Of a stretch of 64,000 bases of DNA, positions 1 through 8,562 are shown piece after piece. Position 1 is the first letter of the stretch; each line of letters opens with the position of its first letter. The notes under the pieces were generated by a model. It was not told where the DNA came from. It worked only from the letters and a program-made list of their open reading frames with translations, and searched no databases. Source of the DNA: CAMYMQ01 sp963730305 (GTDB taxonomy: Bacteria; Pseudomonadota; Alphaproteobacteria; Bin65); contig CAVSRB010000009.1 of the NCBI GenBank assembly GCA_963730305.1, positions 1 through 64,000 of the forward strand. Direction: 5' to 3'. The position numbers were made by a program, and so were the translations under genes.

Positions 1-151
1 CCCTTGAGGGGGAGGGACGGGGCGGGGGGTCGGCGACAAGTTCGCAATCATTTTGAAGTCGTACCTGACCTGCGGAGCGGACCGCCTGTCGGCGGCGGGC
101 GCTCCATAGCGCCCGGCCCCCCTCCCTAACCCTCCCCCTCAAGGGGGGAGG
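1..151. repeat. C/G-rich intergenic repeat, family 1, copy 1
   Basis: The two ends carry related G-rich and C-rich tracts (CCCTTGAGGGGGAGGGACGG at 1-20 and CCCTCCCCCTCAAGG near 131-147). The same pattern, in the opposite orientation, lies at 41493-41616. The element may extend to the left beyond the window. No reading frame in it looks coding. It follows the 3' end of pmbA and could fold into a long hairpin in RNA. Confidence 0.6.
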
Positions 152-190
152 GGACTTGACCTGTCCCAGCCCGTTTCACTCGCGGCGACG

Positions 191-1543
191 TCAGCCCCCC
201 GCCACGGTCATGCCGTCGATCCGTATCGTCGGCGCGTTGACGCCGTGGCGGAATTCGAGGTCGTCGGCCGGGGTCAGGTTGAGGAACATGTCCTTCAGGT
301 TGCCGGCCACGGTGACCTCGGAGACCGGGTGGGCGATCGCGCCGTTCTCGATCCAGAAGCCGCTGGCGCCGCGCGAGTAGTCGCCGGTCACCGGGTTGAC
401 GCCCATGCCCATCAGCGAGGTCACCAAGAGGCCCTTGTCGACCCCGGCGAGCATGTCGGCGGCGCTGATCGTACCGGCGGTCAGATGGACGTTGGTGGCC
501 GACGGCGACGGCGGGCCGGAGGTGCCGCGGGCGGCGTGGCCGGTGCTGTCGAGGCCGAGCTTGCGCGCCGAGTGCAGGTCCATCATCCAGGTGGTCAGCG
601 TGCCGCCGTCGACCAGCGACCACTGCCGGGTCGGCAGGCCCTCGCCGTCGAACGGCTTGGAGCGCAGGCCGCGCGCCCGCAGCGGGTCGTCGATCACCGA
701 CACGCCGTCGGGCAGCACCTGCTGCGCCAGCTTGTCCTTCAGGAAGCTGGTGCCGCGCGCGATCGCGCTGCCGTTGATCGCGCTGAGCAGGTGGTTGACC
801 AGCCCGCCCGAGACCCGCTTGTCGTAGATCACCGGCACCTTGGCGGTGCCGATCCGCTTGGCGCCGAGCCGGGCGACCGCGCGCTCGCCCGCGGTCCGGC
901 CCAGGGTCTCCGGGTCCATCAGGTCCGCGCCGAACACGGTGCTGTGCCACTCGTAGTCGCGCTCCATCCCGGTGCCCTCGCCGGCCAGCACCGAGGCCGC
1001 CAGGCTGTGCGACGAGCGGGCGTAGTGGCCGGCGAAGCCGTTGGACGCGGCGAGCCAGACGCGGGTGACGCCCCACGACGCCTCGGCGCCTTCGGAATTG
1101 GTCACGCCGGGCACCGCGCGGGCGGCGTCCTCGGCGATCCTGGCGCGCTCGATCAGGTCGTCGGCGGACGGTTCGGCCGGGTCGTGGATCTCCAGCACCG
1201 GCGGGTCGGTGGCGACCTGGCCGGGCTCGGCGATGCCGCAGAACGGGTCCTCGGGTACGGCCTTCGCCATCGACACGGCGCGCTCGACCAGGGTGTCGAA
1301 ATGGCCGGTCGCGAGTTCGGTCGACGACACGCTCGCCTGGCGCTTGCCGACGAACACGCGCAGGCCGAGGTCCTGGCCCTCCGAGCGTTCGAGCTGCTCC
1401 AGCTTGCCGAGCCGCTGGGCGTGGGCGATCGAATCGCCCTCGACGTAGAGGGCGTCGGCGGCGTCGGCGCCGGCCTTGAGCGCGCGGCCGATCAGGTCGC
1501 CGAGGATGTCGAGGCGGTTCTCCGGCTTGATGGTGTCGGGCAT
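191..1543 (-). CDS. pmbA: PmbA/TldE subunit of the TldD-PmbA metalloprotease
   Basis: Predicted PmbA (TldE), the non-catalytic-type partner of TldD in a cytoplasmic metalloprotease that degrades unfolded peptides; in E. coli the pair acts in microcin B17 maturation and CcdA antitoxin turnover. The 450 residues match the usual family length. Family marks visible are the N-terminal GADAADALYVEG segment, the VSSTELATGHFDTLVERAV helix and the C-terminal MGMGVNPVTGDYSRGA block. TldD-type HExxxH is not present, as expected for PmbA. The ATG is preceded by AAGGAG, which overlaps the stop codon region of the SDR gene 10 bases upstream, so the two are probably one transcript. No tldD is seen in the window. 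Confidence 0.92.
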   Translation of the reverse strand: MPDTIKPENRLDILGDLIGRALKAGADAADALYVEGDSIAHAQRLGKLEQLERSEGQDLGLRVFVGKRQASVSSTELATGHFDTLVERAVSMAKAVPEDPFCGIAEPGQVATDPPVLEIHDPAEPSADDLIERARIAEDAARAVPGVTNSEGAEASWGVTRVWLAASNGFAGHYARSSHSLAASVLAGEGTGMERDYEWHSTVFGADLMDPETLGRTAGERAVARLGAKRIGTAKVPVIYDKRVSGGLVNHLLSAINGSAIARGTSFLKDKLAQQVLPDGVSVIDDPLRARGLRSKPFDGEGLPTRQWSLVDGGTLTTWMMDLHSARKLGLDSTGHAARGTSGPPSPSATNVHLTAGTISAADMLAGVDKGLLVTSLMGMGVNPVTGDYSRGASGFWIENGAIAHPVSEVTVAGNLKDMFLNLTPADDLEFRHGVNAPTIRIDGMTVAGG

Positions 1544-1553
1544 CGGGGCTCCT

Positions 1554-2552
1554 TCAGAGCAGGTTCTCGCGTTTCATCCAGTCGTAGCAGTCGCGCACCA
1601 TGACTTCCAATTCGGGCGAGACGTAGCCGAGCTCGCGCGCCGCCTTGTCCGAGGCGATGCGGCCGTTGGCCATCACCGTCTCGACGATCTCGGGGGTCAG
1701 GTCGGGCTCGCGGTCGCGCAGGTTGCCCCACGCGGTCTGCGCGCGCGCGACCAGCTTGAACAGCCAGGCCGGGATCGCCCGCCTGGGCACCTTCTTGCCG
1801 GTCAGCCGGCCGATGATCTGCGCGACCTCCAGGAAGCTCGCGGGCACGCCGCCGAGCAGATAGTTCTCGCCGGTGCCGCCGCGCTCGGCCGCCGCGATAT
1901 GGGCCCGGGCGACGGCTTCGGCGTGGCAGAAGTTGCCGATGCCGGGCGGCACGCCGGGCAGCGAGCCCTGGTTGATCATCCGGATCATCCGGCCCCAGTT
2001 GTGGGCGTCGTAGCGGCCCATGATGTGGGCGGGGTTGAGGATCACGGCGTCGAGCCCGTTGCGGACCGCGCCCTCGACGATCAGCTCGGCGTTGTACTTG
2101 GTCTGGTCGTAGTGGACCGGCGACAGGTCGCCCTTCTTCTCGCTGTCCTCGGTCAGCGGCTCGCGGCCCGGCCAGACCCCGTAGGCGACCCAGCTCGACG
2201 TGTGGACGTAGCGTTTGGCGCCGCGCCGGTGGGCGGCGGTGACCATGTTGCGGGTGCCGTCGACGTTGGTGCGGAGTTGGCGGACGAAGTGGCGCGACCA
2301 CATCGTGGTGTCGCCGGCGACGTGGAACACGGCGTCGACGTCCTCGGGCACCAGGTCGGTCAGCGCGTCGAGCTCGATCAACTGGCCCTTGGCCGGGGTC
2401 ACGTCGAATTTCGCGAAGCCCGACAGGTCGGCGCCCGGCCGGTGCAGCCCGGTGACCGCCCAGCCGGCCTCGGCAAGCTGTTCGAGCAGGTTCAGGCCAA
2501 GGAAGCCCGTGCCGCCGGTGACGAAGGCGGTCTTGCGGCCGGCGACGGTCAT
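1554..2552 (-). CDS. NAD(P)-dependent extended SDR (epimerase/dihydroflavonol reductase-like)
   Basis: A 332-residue extended short-chain dehydrogenase/reductase. The N-terminal Rossmann motif TGGTGFLG (about residues 12-19) binds NAD(P), and the YDQTK catalytic YxxxK motif sits near residue 150 after a HTSSW segment. The fold and C-terminal substrate region resemble dihydroflavonol-4-reductase-like and sterol-dehydrogenase-like proteins; the substrate cannot be told from sequence. It precedes pmbA by 10 bases and is likely cotranscribed. Upstream of its start lies an unusual triple GATAACC repeat (2584-2610) that may control it. Confidence 0.85.
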   Translation of the reverse strand: MTVAGRKTAFVTGGTGFLGLNLLEQLAEAGWAVTGLHRPGADLSGFAKFDVTPAKGQLIELDALTDLVPEDVDAVFHVAGDTTMWSRHFVRQLRTNVDGTRNMVTAAHRRGAKRYVHTSSWVAYGVWPGREPLTEDSEKKGDLSPVHYDQTKYNAELIVEGAVRNGLDAVILNPAHIMGRYDAHNWGRMIRMINQGSLPGVPPGIGNFCHAEAVARAHIAAAERGGTGENYLLGGVPASFLEVAQIIGRLTGKKVPRRAIPAWLFKLVARAQTAWGNLRDREPDLTPEIVETVMANGRIASDKAARELGYVSPELEVMVRDCYDWMKRENLL

Positions 2553-2583
2553 CGAGCGGGCCGCGTCGGATAAGGTTGGCGAA

Positions 2584-2610
2584 GGTTATCTTTGGTTATC
2601 ATCGGTTATC
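2584..2610 (-). promoter_or_regulatory. Triple GATAACC direct repeat, 10-bp period
   Basis: On the coding strand of the SDR gene the heptamer GATAACC occurs three times at exactly 10-bp spacing (plus-strand GGTTATC at 2584-2590, 2594-2600 and 2604-2610), 32-58 bases upstream of the start codon. The same array is found at 61484-61510 before an unrelated gene. One-helical-turn spacing is typical of cooperative protein-binding sites. The binding factor is unknown; this is inference from pattern only. Confidence 0.45.
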
Positions 2611-2718
2611 TTCAGGTCGGCGAACGGCGCGCACTCTAAGGGGATATGTAAGCGACCGTCATCATTCGTCATCATTTGTCAGCATAGGTCGGGGCGAAGG
2701 TTGGCGCCGCTCCACAAT

Positions 2719-2830
2719 CGTCATCCCGAGCGCCGTCGAGGGATCTTGCCAGAGGCCGCGCGGAGCGTGGACGAGGCGGCAAGATCCCTCCACTCCACGC
2801 GCCTGACGGCGCGTTCCGGTCGGGATGACG
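2719..2830. repeat. Intergenic palindromic repeat (GTCATCCCGA type)
   Basis: An imperfect 112-base inverted repeat with outer arms CGTCATCCCGAG and TCGGGATGACG and inner arms GAGGGATCTTGCC and GGCAAGATCCCTC. It sits in the 359-base gap between the SDR gene and dctM, where no gene is seen. Such REP-like elements commonly lie between convergent or tandem genes in alphaproteobacteria. Confidence 0.7.
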
Positions 2831-2911
2831 CCTCGATCGACAAGTCTCGAAGGTCTAGGAATTATTGCATATGGGGTCGAAAGCCGTGCGCCGCAAGCGC
2901 CGGCTGCCGCG

Positions 2912-4222
2912 TCACCCCATCGCGTTGGGCAGCCACAGCGCGATCGGGGGCACGAACACGACCAGCGACAGCCGGATCATGTCGGCGACGAAGAAGGGCG
3001 CGATGCCGCGGAAGATCGACCACAGGGTCAGGTCGGGGACGACCGTCTTCATGACGAACACGTTCAAGCCGATCGGCGGCGTTATCAGGCTGATCTCGGT
3101 GACGATGACGACGACGATGCCGAACCAGATCAGCACCGCGTCGGGGCCGAGCCCGAGGTCGAGCGACTGGATCACCGGGTAGAAGATCGGCACGGTCAGG
3201 AGGATCATGCCGATGCCCTCGAACACGCAGCCGAGCGCGACGTAGATCAGGCAGATCAGCAGCACGATGCTCATCGGCGAGGCGTGGAGCGTCTTGATCC
3301 AGTCGACCAGCTCGTCGGCGACGCCGGCGATGTTGATGAAGTTGGACAGGATGATCGCGCCCATCGCCACCGAGAAGACCACCGCGGTGGTCCGGCCGGC
3401 CTCGACCAGCGAGGCGATGAACTCGCGCACCGACATCTTGCGCCGGACGATCGCGAACAGGAGCGCGCCGACCGCGCCGATGCCGCCGGCCTCGGTCGGC
3501 GTGAACACGCCCAGGTAGATGCCGCCGAGCACCAGCAGGAACAGCGCGACGACGCCCCACACCTTGCTGATCGAACGGATCCGCTGCGGCCAGGGCGTGC
3601 GCTCGCCCTTGGGGCCGACGTCGGGCTTGATCCAGGTGACGACGACGATGACCAGCAGGTAGAGCAGCACCGTCAGCACGCCCGGCATGACGCCGGCGAT
3701 GAACAGCTTGCCGATGTCCTGCTCGGTCAGCAGGCCGTAGACCACCAGCGCGATCGACGGCGGAATCAGGATTCCGAGCGTGCCGCCCGCCGCGATCGAG
3801 CCGGCGGCGAGGCTGCGGTTGTAGCCGTATCGCTCCATCGACGGCATCGCCACCTTGGCCATCGTCGCCGCGGTGGCGACCGAGCTGCCCGAGACCGCCG
3901 AGAAGGCGCCGCAGGCGGCGACCGTGGTCAGCGCCAGGCCGCCGCGATAGTGGCCGAGGAAGGCGTAGGCGAAGTCGTATAGCTCCTGACTGAGCTCCGC
4001 CCGGTAGATGAACGTCCCCATCAGGATGAACAGCGGCAGCACCGAGAAGCCGTGGTCCATCGAGAAGTCGAGGATGAGCTGGCCGACCGTGGCCAGCGCC
4101 GGGTGGACGCCGCGGACCACCGCGAAGCCGACGAAGCCGACCGCGATCATCGAGAAGCCGAGCGGGAAGCCGAGGAAGCACAGCAACAGCAGGATGCCGA
4201 AGCCGATTGCCGCGAATTCCAT
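2912..4222 (-). CDS. dctM: TRAP transporter large permease (DctM)
   Basis: Large membrane subunit of a tripartite ATP-independent periplasmic transporter, which uses the ion gradient to import organic acids handed over by the periplasmic binding protein. The 436 residues contain about eleven to twelve hydrophobic helices and DctM marks such as PLFILMGTF, AACGAFSAVSGSSVATAATM (about residues 86-105) and ITPPIGLNVFV near the C terminus. It is the last gene of dctP-dctQ-dctM, 32 bases after dctQ. Substrate cannot be read from the sequence; the divergent IclR regulator suggests a carboxylate or aromatic-derived compound. Confidence 0.95.
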   Translation of the reverse strand: MEFAAIGFGILLLLCFLGFPLGFSMIAVGFVGFAVVRGVHPALATVGQLILDFSMDHGFSVLPLFILMGTFIYRAELSQELYDFAYAFLGHYRGGLALTTVAACGAFSAVSGSSVATAATMAKVAMPSMERYGYNRSLAAGSIAAGGTLGILIPPSIALVVYGLLTEQDIGKLFIAGVMPGVLTVLLYLLVIVVVTWIKPDVGPKGERTPWPQRIRSISKVWGVVALFLLVLGGIYLGVFTPTEAGGIGAVGALLFAIVRRKMSVREFIASLVEAGRTTAVVFSVAMGAIILSNFINIAGVADELVDWIKTLHASPMSIVLLICLIYVALGCVFEGIGMILLTVPIFYPVIQSLDLGLGPDAVLIWFGIVVVIVTEISLITPPIGLNVFVMKTVVPDLTLWSIFRGIAPFFVADMIRLSLVVFVPPIALWLPNAMG

Positions 4223-4254
4223 GGCCTCCCCTCGTGCTTTCTATCTTTGTTCGG

Positions 4255-4758
4255 TTAGCGGGTGCGGGCGCCGAACAGCGGGCGCAGCATGACCCAGAGC
4301 TGGACCAGGGCGGTCAGCCCGGCGAGCACGGCGATGGCGTAGCCGATCGGCGCGTACGGCCATTCCAGGAAGCCGCTGATCTTGTCGGCGGCGGCCAACT
4401 TGCCGCCCTCGACCCACATCCGGTAGGCGATGAAGGCCAGGACCACGACGTTGAAGGAGAGGATGATCCAGTCGATCACCCGCTTGAAGGCGCCGCGGAT
4501 CCAGTGCTCGAACAGGCTGGCGGTGATGTGCTCGCCGTCGCGGGTGATCAGCGGCATGGCGGTGAAGATCGCCAGCGGCATCAGGAACTGGACGATCTCG
4601 AACCCGCCCGGCAGCGGCGAATTGAAGAAATAGCGGCCCATCACGTCGACGAAGACGACCGCCATCATCGCGAACATGGTCACCACGACCATGGCGTTGA
4701 GGAGGATGTCGAGCGGGCCGCGCCGGGGCTTGGGTTCCGGCGCGGCGTCGCTCTCCAT
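4255..4758 (-). CDS. dctQ: TRAP transporter small permease (DctQ)
   Basis: Small membrane subunit of the TRAP system, 167 residues from the chosen ATG (MESDAAPEPK), with four predicted helices; DVMGRYFFNSPLPGG in helix 1-2 and ITRDGEHITASL are typical of the DctQ family. A longer reading frame to 4863 runs back over the end of dctP and its extra N-terminal part is arginine/proline-rich and unlike the family, so the ATG at 4758, or the GTG at 4767, is preferred. The gene lies 43 bases after dctP and 32 before dctM. Confidence 0.92.
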   Translation of the reverse strand: MESDAAPEPKPRRGPLDILLNAMVVVTMFAMMAVVFVDVMGRYFFNSPLPGGFEIVQFLMPLAIFTAMPLITRDGEHITASLFEHWIRGAFKRVIDWIILSFNVVVLAFIAYRMWVEGGKLAAADKISGFLEWPYAPIGYAIAVLAGLTALVQLWVMLRPLFGARTR

Positions 4759-4801
4759 CTCGGTCACGGGTGGGCCTGCATTGGCAGGGTTGCGCTTGCG
4801 G

Positions 4802-5830
4802 TTACTTCTGGGCCGCGGCCTTGTTGGCCTCGGCCGTGTAGTAGGCCAGCGCGGCCTTGCCATCGACGCCGGCCTTCTTGGCGGCGGCGAGCCAGCCCGT
4901 GCGCAGGAAGGCGAGCTTCTTCTTGGCCTCGGCCATGAAGGCGGCGTTGGCGGTGTCGATGGTCGCGCCGTGGTCCTTCAGCGCCTTGAGCGCGACGTTG
5001 TTCAGCTTGTCCATGGCGGCGCCGTCCTCGGCGATCTTCTCGCCCGACGACGCCATGATCGCGGCCTGCTGGGCCTTGGGCAGGCCGTCGAACTTCTTCT
5101 GGTTCATGAACAGCGAGAAGCTGGCGCCATAGAGTCCGCCCGGCACCAGCAGGGTGTGCTTCACGTAGGGCACCATCTTGAGCGAGTAGGTGTCGCTCGG
5201 CGGGAAGAACATGGCGTCGACCACGCCCTTGGAGACGACTTCATAGGCCTTGATGCCCGGCGTCGGCACCGGCACGCCGCCCAACGCGGCCGCGGCCTTG
5301 GCGGGCACGCCGGGGCTGACGCGGATCTTCATCTCCTTGAGGTCGGCGACCGACTTGATCGGCTTGTCCATCGAGTGGATCGCGCCGGGCGGCAGGAAGA
5401 AGAAGCCGAGCAGCTTGACGCCTTTGAACTGGTGCGCCTTGGCATAATACTTGTTCTGGGTGTGCCACAGGGCGATGCCGGCGGACCGGGCGGTCGGCAC
5501 CATGAACGGCAGGTAGGACATCTGGATCAGGGTCAGCCGCCGCCGTTCGAATACGTTGTACATGACGGTGACGTCGGCGATGCCGTCGGTGATCATGCCC
5601 CACTGGCGCGGCGCCGGGGCGAGCGTCTTGGCCGGAATGTGCACCTTGATCTGGCCCTTGCTCGCGGCCTCGACGCGCTTGATCCAGCCGGCGGCGATGG
5701 CGGTCCTCATTAGGTGCTTGGGCGGCACGAAGATGTTGAACAGCAGCCGGGTCTTGGCGGTCGCCGGGCCCGCTCCGGCGAGCGTGCCGACCGCGAGGGC
5801 GCCGGCGATGGCTGTCTTCATGATGGTCAT
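4802..5830 (-). CDS. dctP: TRAP transporter periplasmic substrate-binding protein (DctP)
   Basis: Extracytoplasmic solute receptor of the TRAP system, 342 residues. The chosen ATG gives a clean signal peptide (MTIMKTAIAGALAVGTLAGA, cleavage after PATA) and is preceded by GGGAG at good spacing; the frame remains open a further 17 codons upstream but those codons are unlikely to be translated. Family features are KIRVSPGVPAKAAAALGG (the substrate-anchoring arginine region), the KVVEFE-like segment replaced here by YEVVSKGVVDAMFFP, and the C-terminal lysine/alanine-rich helix. First gene of the dctPQM operon, transcribed away from the IclR regulator. Confidence 0.92.
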   Translation of the reverse strand: MTIMKTAIAGALAVGTLAGAGPATAKTRLLFNIFVPPKHLMRTAIAAGWIKRVEAASKGQIKVHIPAKTLAPAPRQWGMITDGIADVTVMYNVFERRRLTLIQMSYLPFMVPTARSAGIALWHTQNKYYAKAHQFKGVKLLGFFFLPPGAIHSMDKPIKSVADLKEMKIRVSPGVPAKAAAALGGVPVPTPGIKAYEVVSKGVVDAMFFPPSDTYSLKMVPYVKHTLLVPGGLYGASFSLFMNQKKFDGLPKAQQAAIMASSGEKIAEDGAAMDKLNNVALKALKDHGATIDTANAAFMAEAKKKLAFLRTGWLAAAKKAGVDGKAALAYYTAEANKAAAQK

Positions 5831-6120
5831 GGTGAAGTCTCCCTTTGCTTCTTGTGCTGCTCGTCGTGCTGCTCGGCGCATGAGGTCCGGATGCGCCCTA
5901 TGTCGCCCGGAGGCCCGGCAGGTCCGGGCCAGGGCGCAATTCTGCTTGTTGGGAAAAGCCTAGGATCGCCGCTTCGGGCGCGGCAAGCGCCTTGTCGGCG
6001 GACGCCCGCCTGTCGGAATCAGGCGCAGGGCGCGACCGGGGTCGCGGAATGGCGGCGCTTGTCGGTGCGATGGCTATGGCGATCCCTCCCAACGCGATCG
6101 GCCTGTCGTGTCGTATTATG

Positions 6121-6138
6121 GAAATGTTCGATTATTTC
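6121..6138. promoter_or_regulatory. Candidate IclR operator between dctP and the regulator
   Basis: An A/T-rich island (6111-6160) in an otherwise GC-rich divergent intergenic region holds the inverted repeat GAAAT-N8-ATTTC, with TTCGA repeated inside it. IclR-family operators are often short A/T-rich palindromes in this position. The binding claim is inference. Confidence 0.4.
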
Positions 6139-6197
6139 GACTATTATCACGATATGCTGAACAGCTGCAACCGATCCCAATTCCGCGCGGCGCCGGG

Positions 6198-6977
6198 GTG
6201 CGCGCCGTGAAGACGATCGACAAGGCGGTCGCGCTGCTCGACCGGCTGGCGGAAGCCGGCGCCCCGCAAGGCGTCACCGAGCTCGCCCGTGCGGTCGGCC
6301 TGAACAAGGCGGTGGTCCACGGCCTGCTCAAGTCGCTGGTCGAGAACGGGCTGGCCGAGCAGGTGCCCGACGGCCGCAAGTACCGGCTCGGCCACAAGAT
6401 GCTGCGCTACGGCCACGTCCGGCAGGTCGACATGCCGATCATCGAGTGCGCCCGCGACCTGGTGCGGTCGCTGGGCGAGCAGTCGGGCGAATCGGCGCAG
6501 CTCTCGCTGCGGCTCGGCCGCAACGTGCAGATCGCCGTGGCCTTCGAGTGCGACCATCCCACCCGGGTCGGCTTCCGGGTCGGCCGCGAGTTGCCGCTCC
6601 ACTGCACGGCGGCGGGGCTCGCCATCCTGTCGGCGCTGCCCCGGGAGCAGGTCGACGCCCTGCTGGCCGCGCCCTTGGATTTCGTGCCCGAGCGGCCCGA
6701 CATGCTGATGGACCCGGTCCGCGTCCGGGCCCTGGTCGACGAAGCCCGCAGGGTGGGATACGCGGTCGCCGACCGTACCTACGCCACCGACGCCACCAGC
6801 GTCGGCGCGCCGATCTTCGACGCCGGCGGCGCGCCGGTCGCGGCGATCGTCGTCGCCGGGCCGACCCACCGCATGCCGCCCGACAAGATCCGCCAGGCCG
6901 CCGAGCTGGTCACAGGCGCGGCGCGGACGCTGTCGCGCGCGATGGGCTGCGAAGCCACGCGCGCCGACGCCGCTTAG
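6198..6977 (+). CDS. IclR-family transcriptional regulator
   Basis: A 259-residue regulator with an N-terminal winged helix-turn-helix (VRAVKTIDKAVALLDRLAEA, then GVTELARAVGLNKAVVHGLL as recognition region) and a C-terminal IclR effector-binding domain with LPLHCTAAGLAILS and GAPIFDAGGAPVAAIVVAGP. Start choice: the frame is open from a GTG at 6108, but the residues encoded before 6198 cross the A/T-rich operator-like island and are unlike the family; GTG at 6198 or 6207 gives the normal N terminus. Divergent from dctPQM, so it most likely controls that transporter. Confidence 0.9.
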   Translation: MRAVKTIDKAVALLDRLAEAGAPQGVTELARAVGLNKAVVHGLLKSLVENGLAEQVPDGRKYRLGHKMLRYGHVRQVDMPIIECARDLVRSLGEQSGESAQLSLRLGRNVQIAVAFECDHPTRVGFRVGRELPLHCTAAGLAILSALPREQVDALLAAPLDFVPERPDMLMDPVRVRALVDEARRVGYAVADRTYATDATSVGAPIFDAGGAPVAAIVVAGPTHRMPPDKIRQAAELVTGAARTLSRAMGCEATRADAA

Positions 6978-7107
6978 GCGTGGCGCTTCCGACCGGGCCG
7001 TCGACGGGATCGGACGCCGGCCCCGCGCCATTGCCCGGCCGACCGATAGGCCTTAAGGGTTCGGCTCCTGCCGGTGAATTCGGGGCCAGCGCGCGAGGGG
7101 GGCGGCG

Positions 7108-8356
7108 GTGCAGGCGATACTGGGGCTTGTCCTGATCCTGCTGCTGGCCTTCGCGGTCAGCGAGAACCGCAAAGTTGCGCGCTCACGGGCGACGCTGCGG
7201 CTGGTCGGCGCCGGGCTCGCGGTCCACATCGCGCTGGCGTTGATCCTGCTGCAGGTGCCGTGGCTGCGTCACGCGATCCTCTCGCTCAACGTGGTGGTCG
7301 ACGCCCTGTCGGAGGCGACCAAGGCGGGCACGGCCTTCGTGTTCGGCTATATCGGCGGCGGGCCGCTGCCGTTCGACGCGAAATACGCCCACCTGGTCAA
7401 CATCCTCGCCTTCCGCTTCCTGCCGCTGATGCTGGTGATCAGCGCGCTGTCGGCGCTGTTGTTCCACTGGCGCATCCTGCCGGCGGTGGTCGGCGCCTTC
7501 TCCTGGGCGCTCAGGAAGACGTTGGGCGTGCGCGGGCCGCTCGGCGTCGGCGCGGCGGTCAACGTCTTCGTCGGCATGATCGAGGCGCCGCTGCTGGTCC
7601 GGCCCTACCTCGCGACCATGAGCCGGGGCGAGCTGTTCGCGCTGATGACCGTCGGCCTGGCGACCGTCGCGGGCACGGTGATGGTGCTCTACGCCACCTT
7701 CATCGCCAAGGTCGTGCCCGGCTCGCTCGGCCACATCCTGACCGCCTCGATCCTCAACGTGCCGGCGGCGCTGATGGTCGCCGCGCTGATGGTGCCCTTC
7801 GTCGAGGATTCGCGCGACGCCCCGGTCCGGCTGCCCCGCACCGACCAGAGCACGATGGACGCGCTCGTCCGCGGCACCGCGGACGGGCTGCAGCTGCTGC
7901 TCAACGTCACCGCGATGCTCTTGGTCCTGGTCGCGCTGGTCGCGCTGGTCAACATCATCCTGACGGCCGCGCCCGACGTCGCCGGCAAGCCGCTGACCCT
8001 GGAGCGGATGATGGGCTGGGTGCTCGCCCCGGTCGCCTGGCTGATCGGCATCAAGTGGGATCAGGCCGCCGACGCCGGCGCGCTGCTCGGCACCAAGGTC
8101 GTGCTCAACGAGCTCAAGGCCTATCTCGACATGGCCGGCGCCGGGGGCGCCGAGCTGTCGGCGCGGACCAAGCTGATCCTGACCTACGCGATGTGCGGCT
8201 TCGCCAACTTCGGCTCGGTCGGCATCATGATCGGCGGCATGGCCTCGATGGTGCCCGACCGCCGCGCCGAGATCGCCGGCCTGGCGATCAAGTCGCTCGG
8301 CTCCGGCCTGATGGCGACCCTGTTCACCGGCGCGATGATCGCGCTGGTCGGGGTAG
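7108..8356 (+). CDS. NupC-type concentrative nucleoside transporter (3' end frameshifted)
   Basis: Inner-membrane CNT-family nucleoside importer, about 415 residues, with the family segments FVFGYIGGG (about residues 79-87), GVGAAVNVFVGMIEAPLLVR, GTKVVLNELKAYLDM and CGFANFGSVGIMIGG. The GTG start follows GAGGGG. The reading frame as given does not stop and runs through the whole of the next gene to 9732, giving an implausible 874-residue transporter-glycosyltransferase fusion. If one G of the GGGG run at 8350-8353 is removed, the protein ends naturally at the TAG 8354-8356 (ending ...MIALVG). I therefore treat this as two genes with a single-base insertion. Confidence 0.85.
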
Positions 8357-8562
8357 GGGCGCCTCGCCGGTTGCCGCCGCGGCGGATCGGCGAGCCCCCT
8401 GCCGCGCTGGCATGGGCACCGTCGGGTTGTGGTAAGACTGATGGGACACGGGGCGATCCGCCCCATACCGTCGGACGGGTGGCCAATGCGGATCAAGCCA
8501 TTCAAGCCATCGGAAATCGTTCCGCCGGGCGCGGCGTCCGCGACCCGAGAGCGCCGTCCGCG

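Noticed and set aside
2862..4181. A long minus-strand frame over dctM
   Set aside because: It is dctM read out of frame (Arg/Pro/Gly/His-rich). The DctM frame has all the family motifs.
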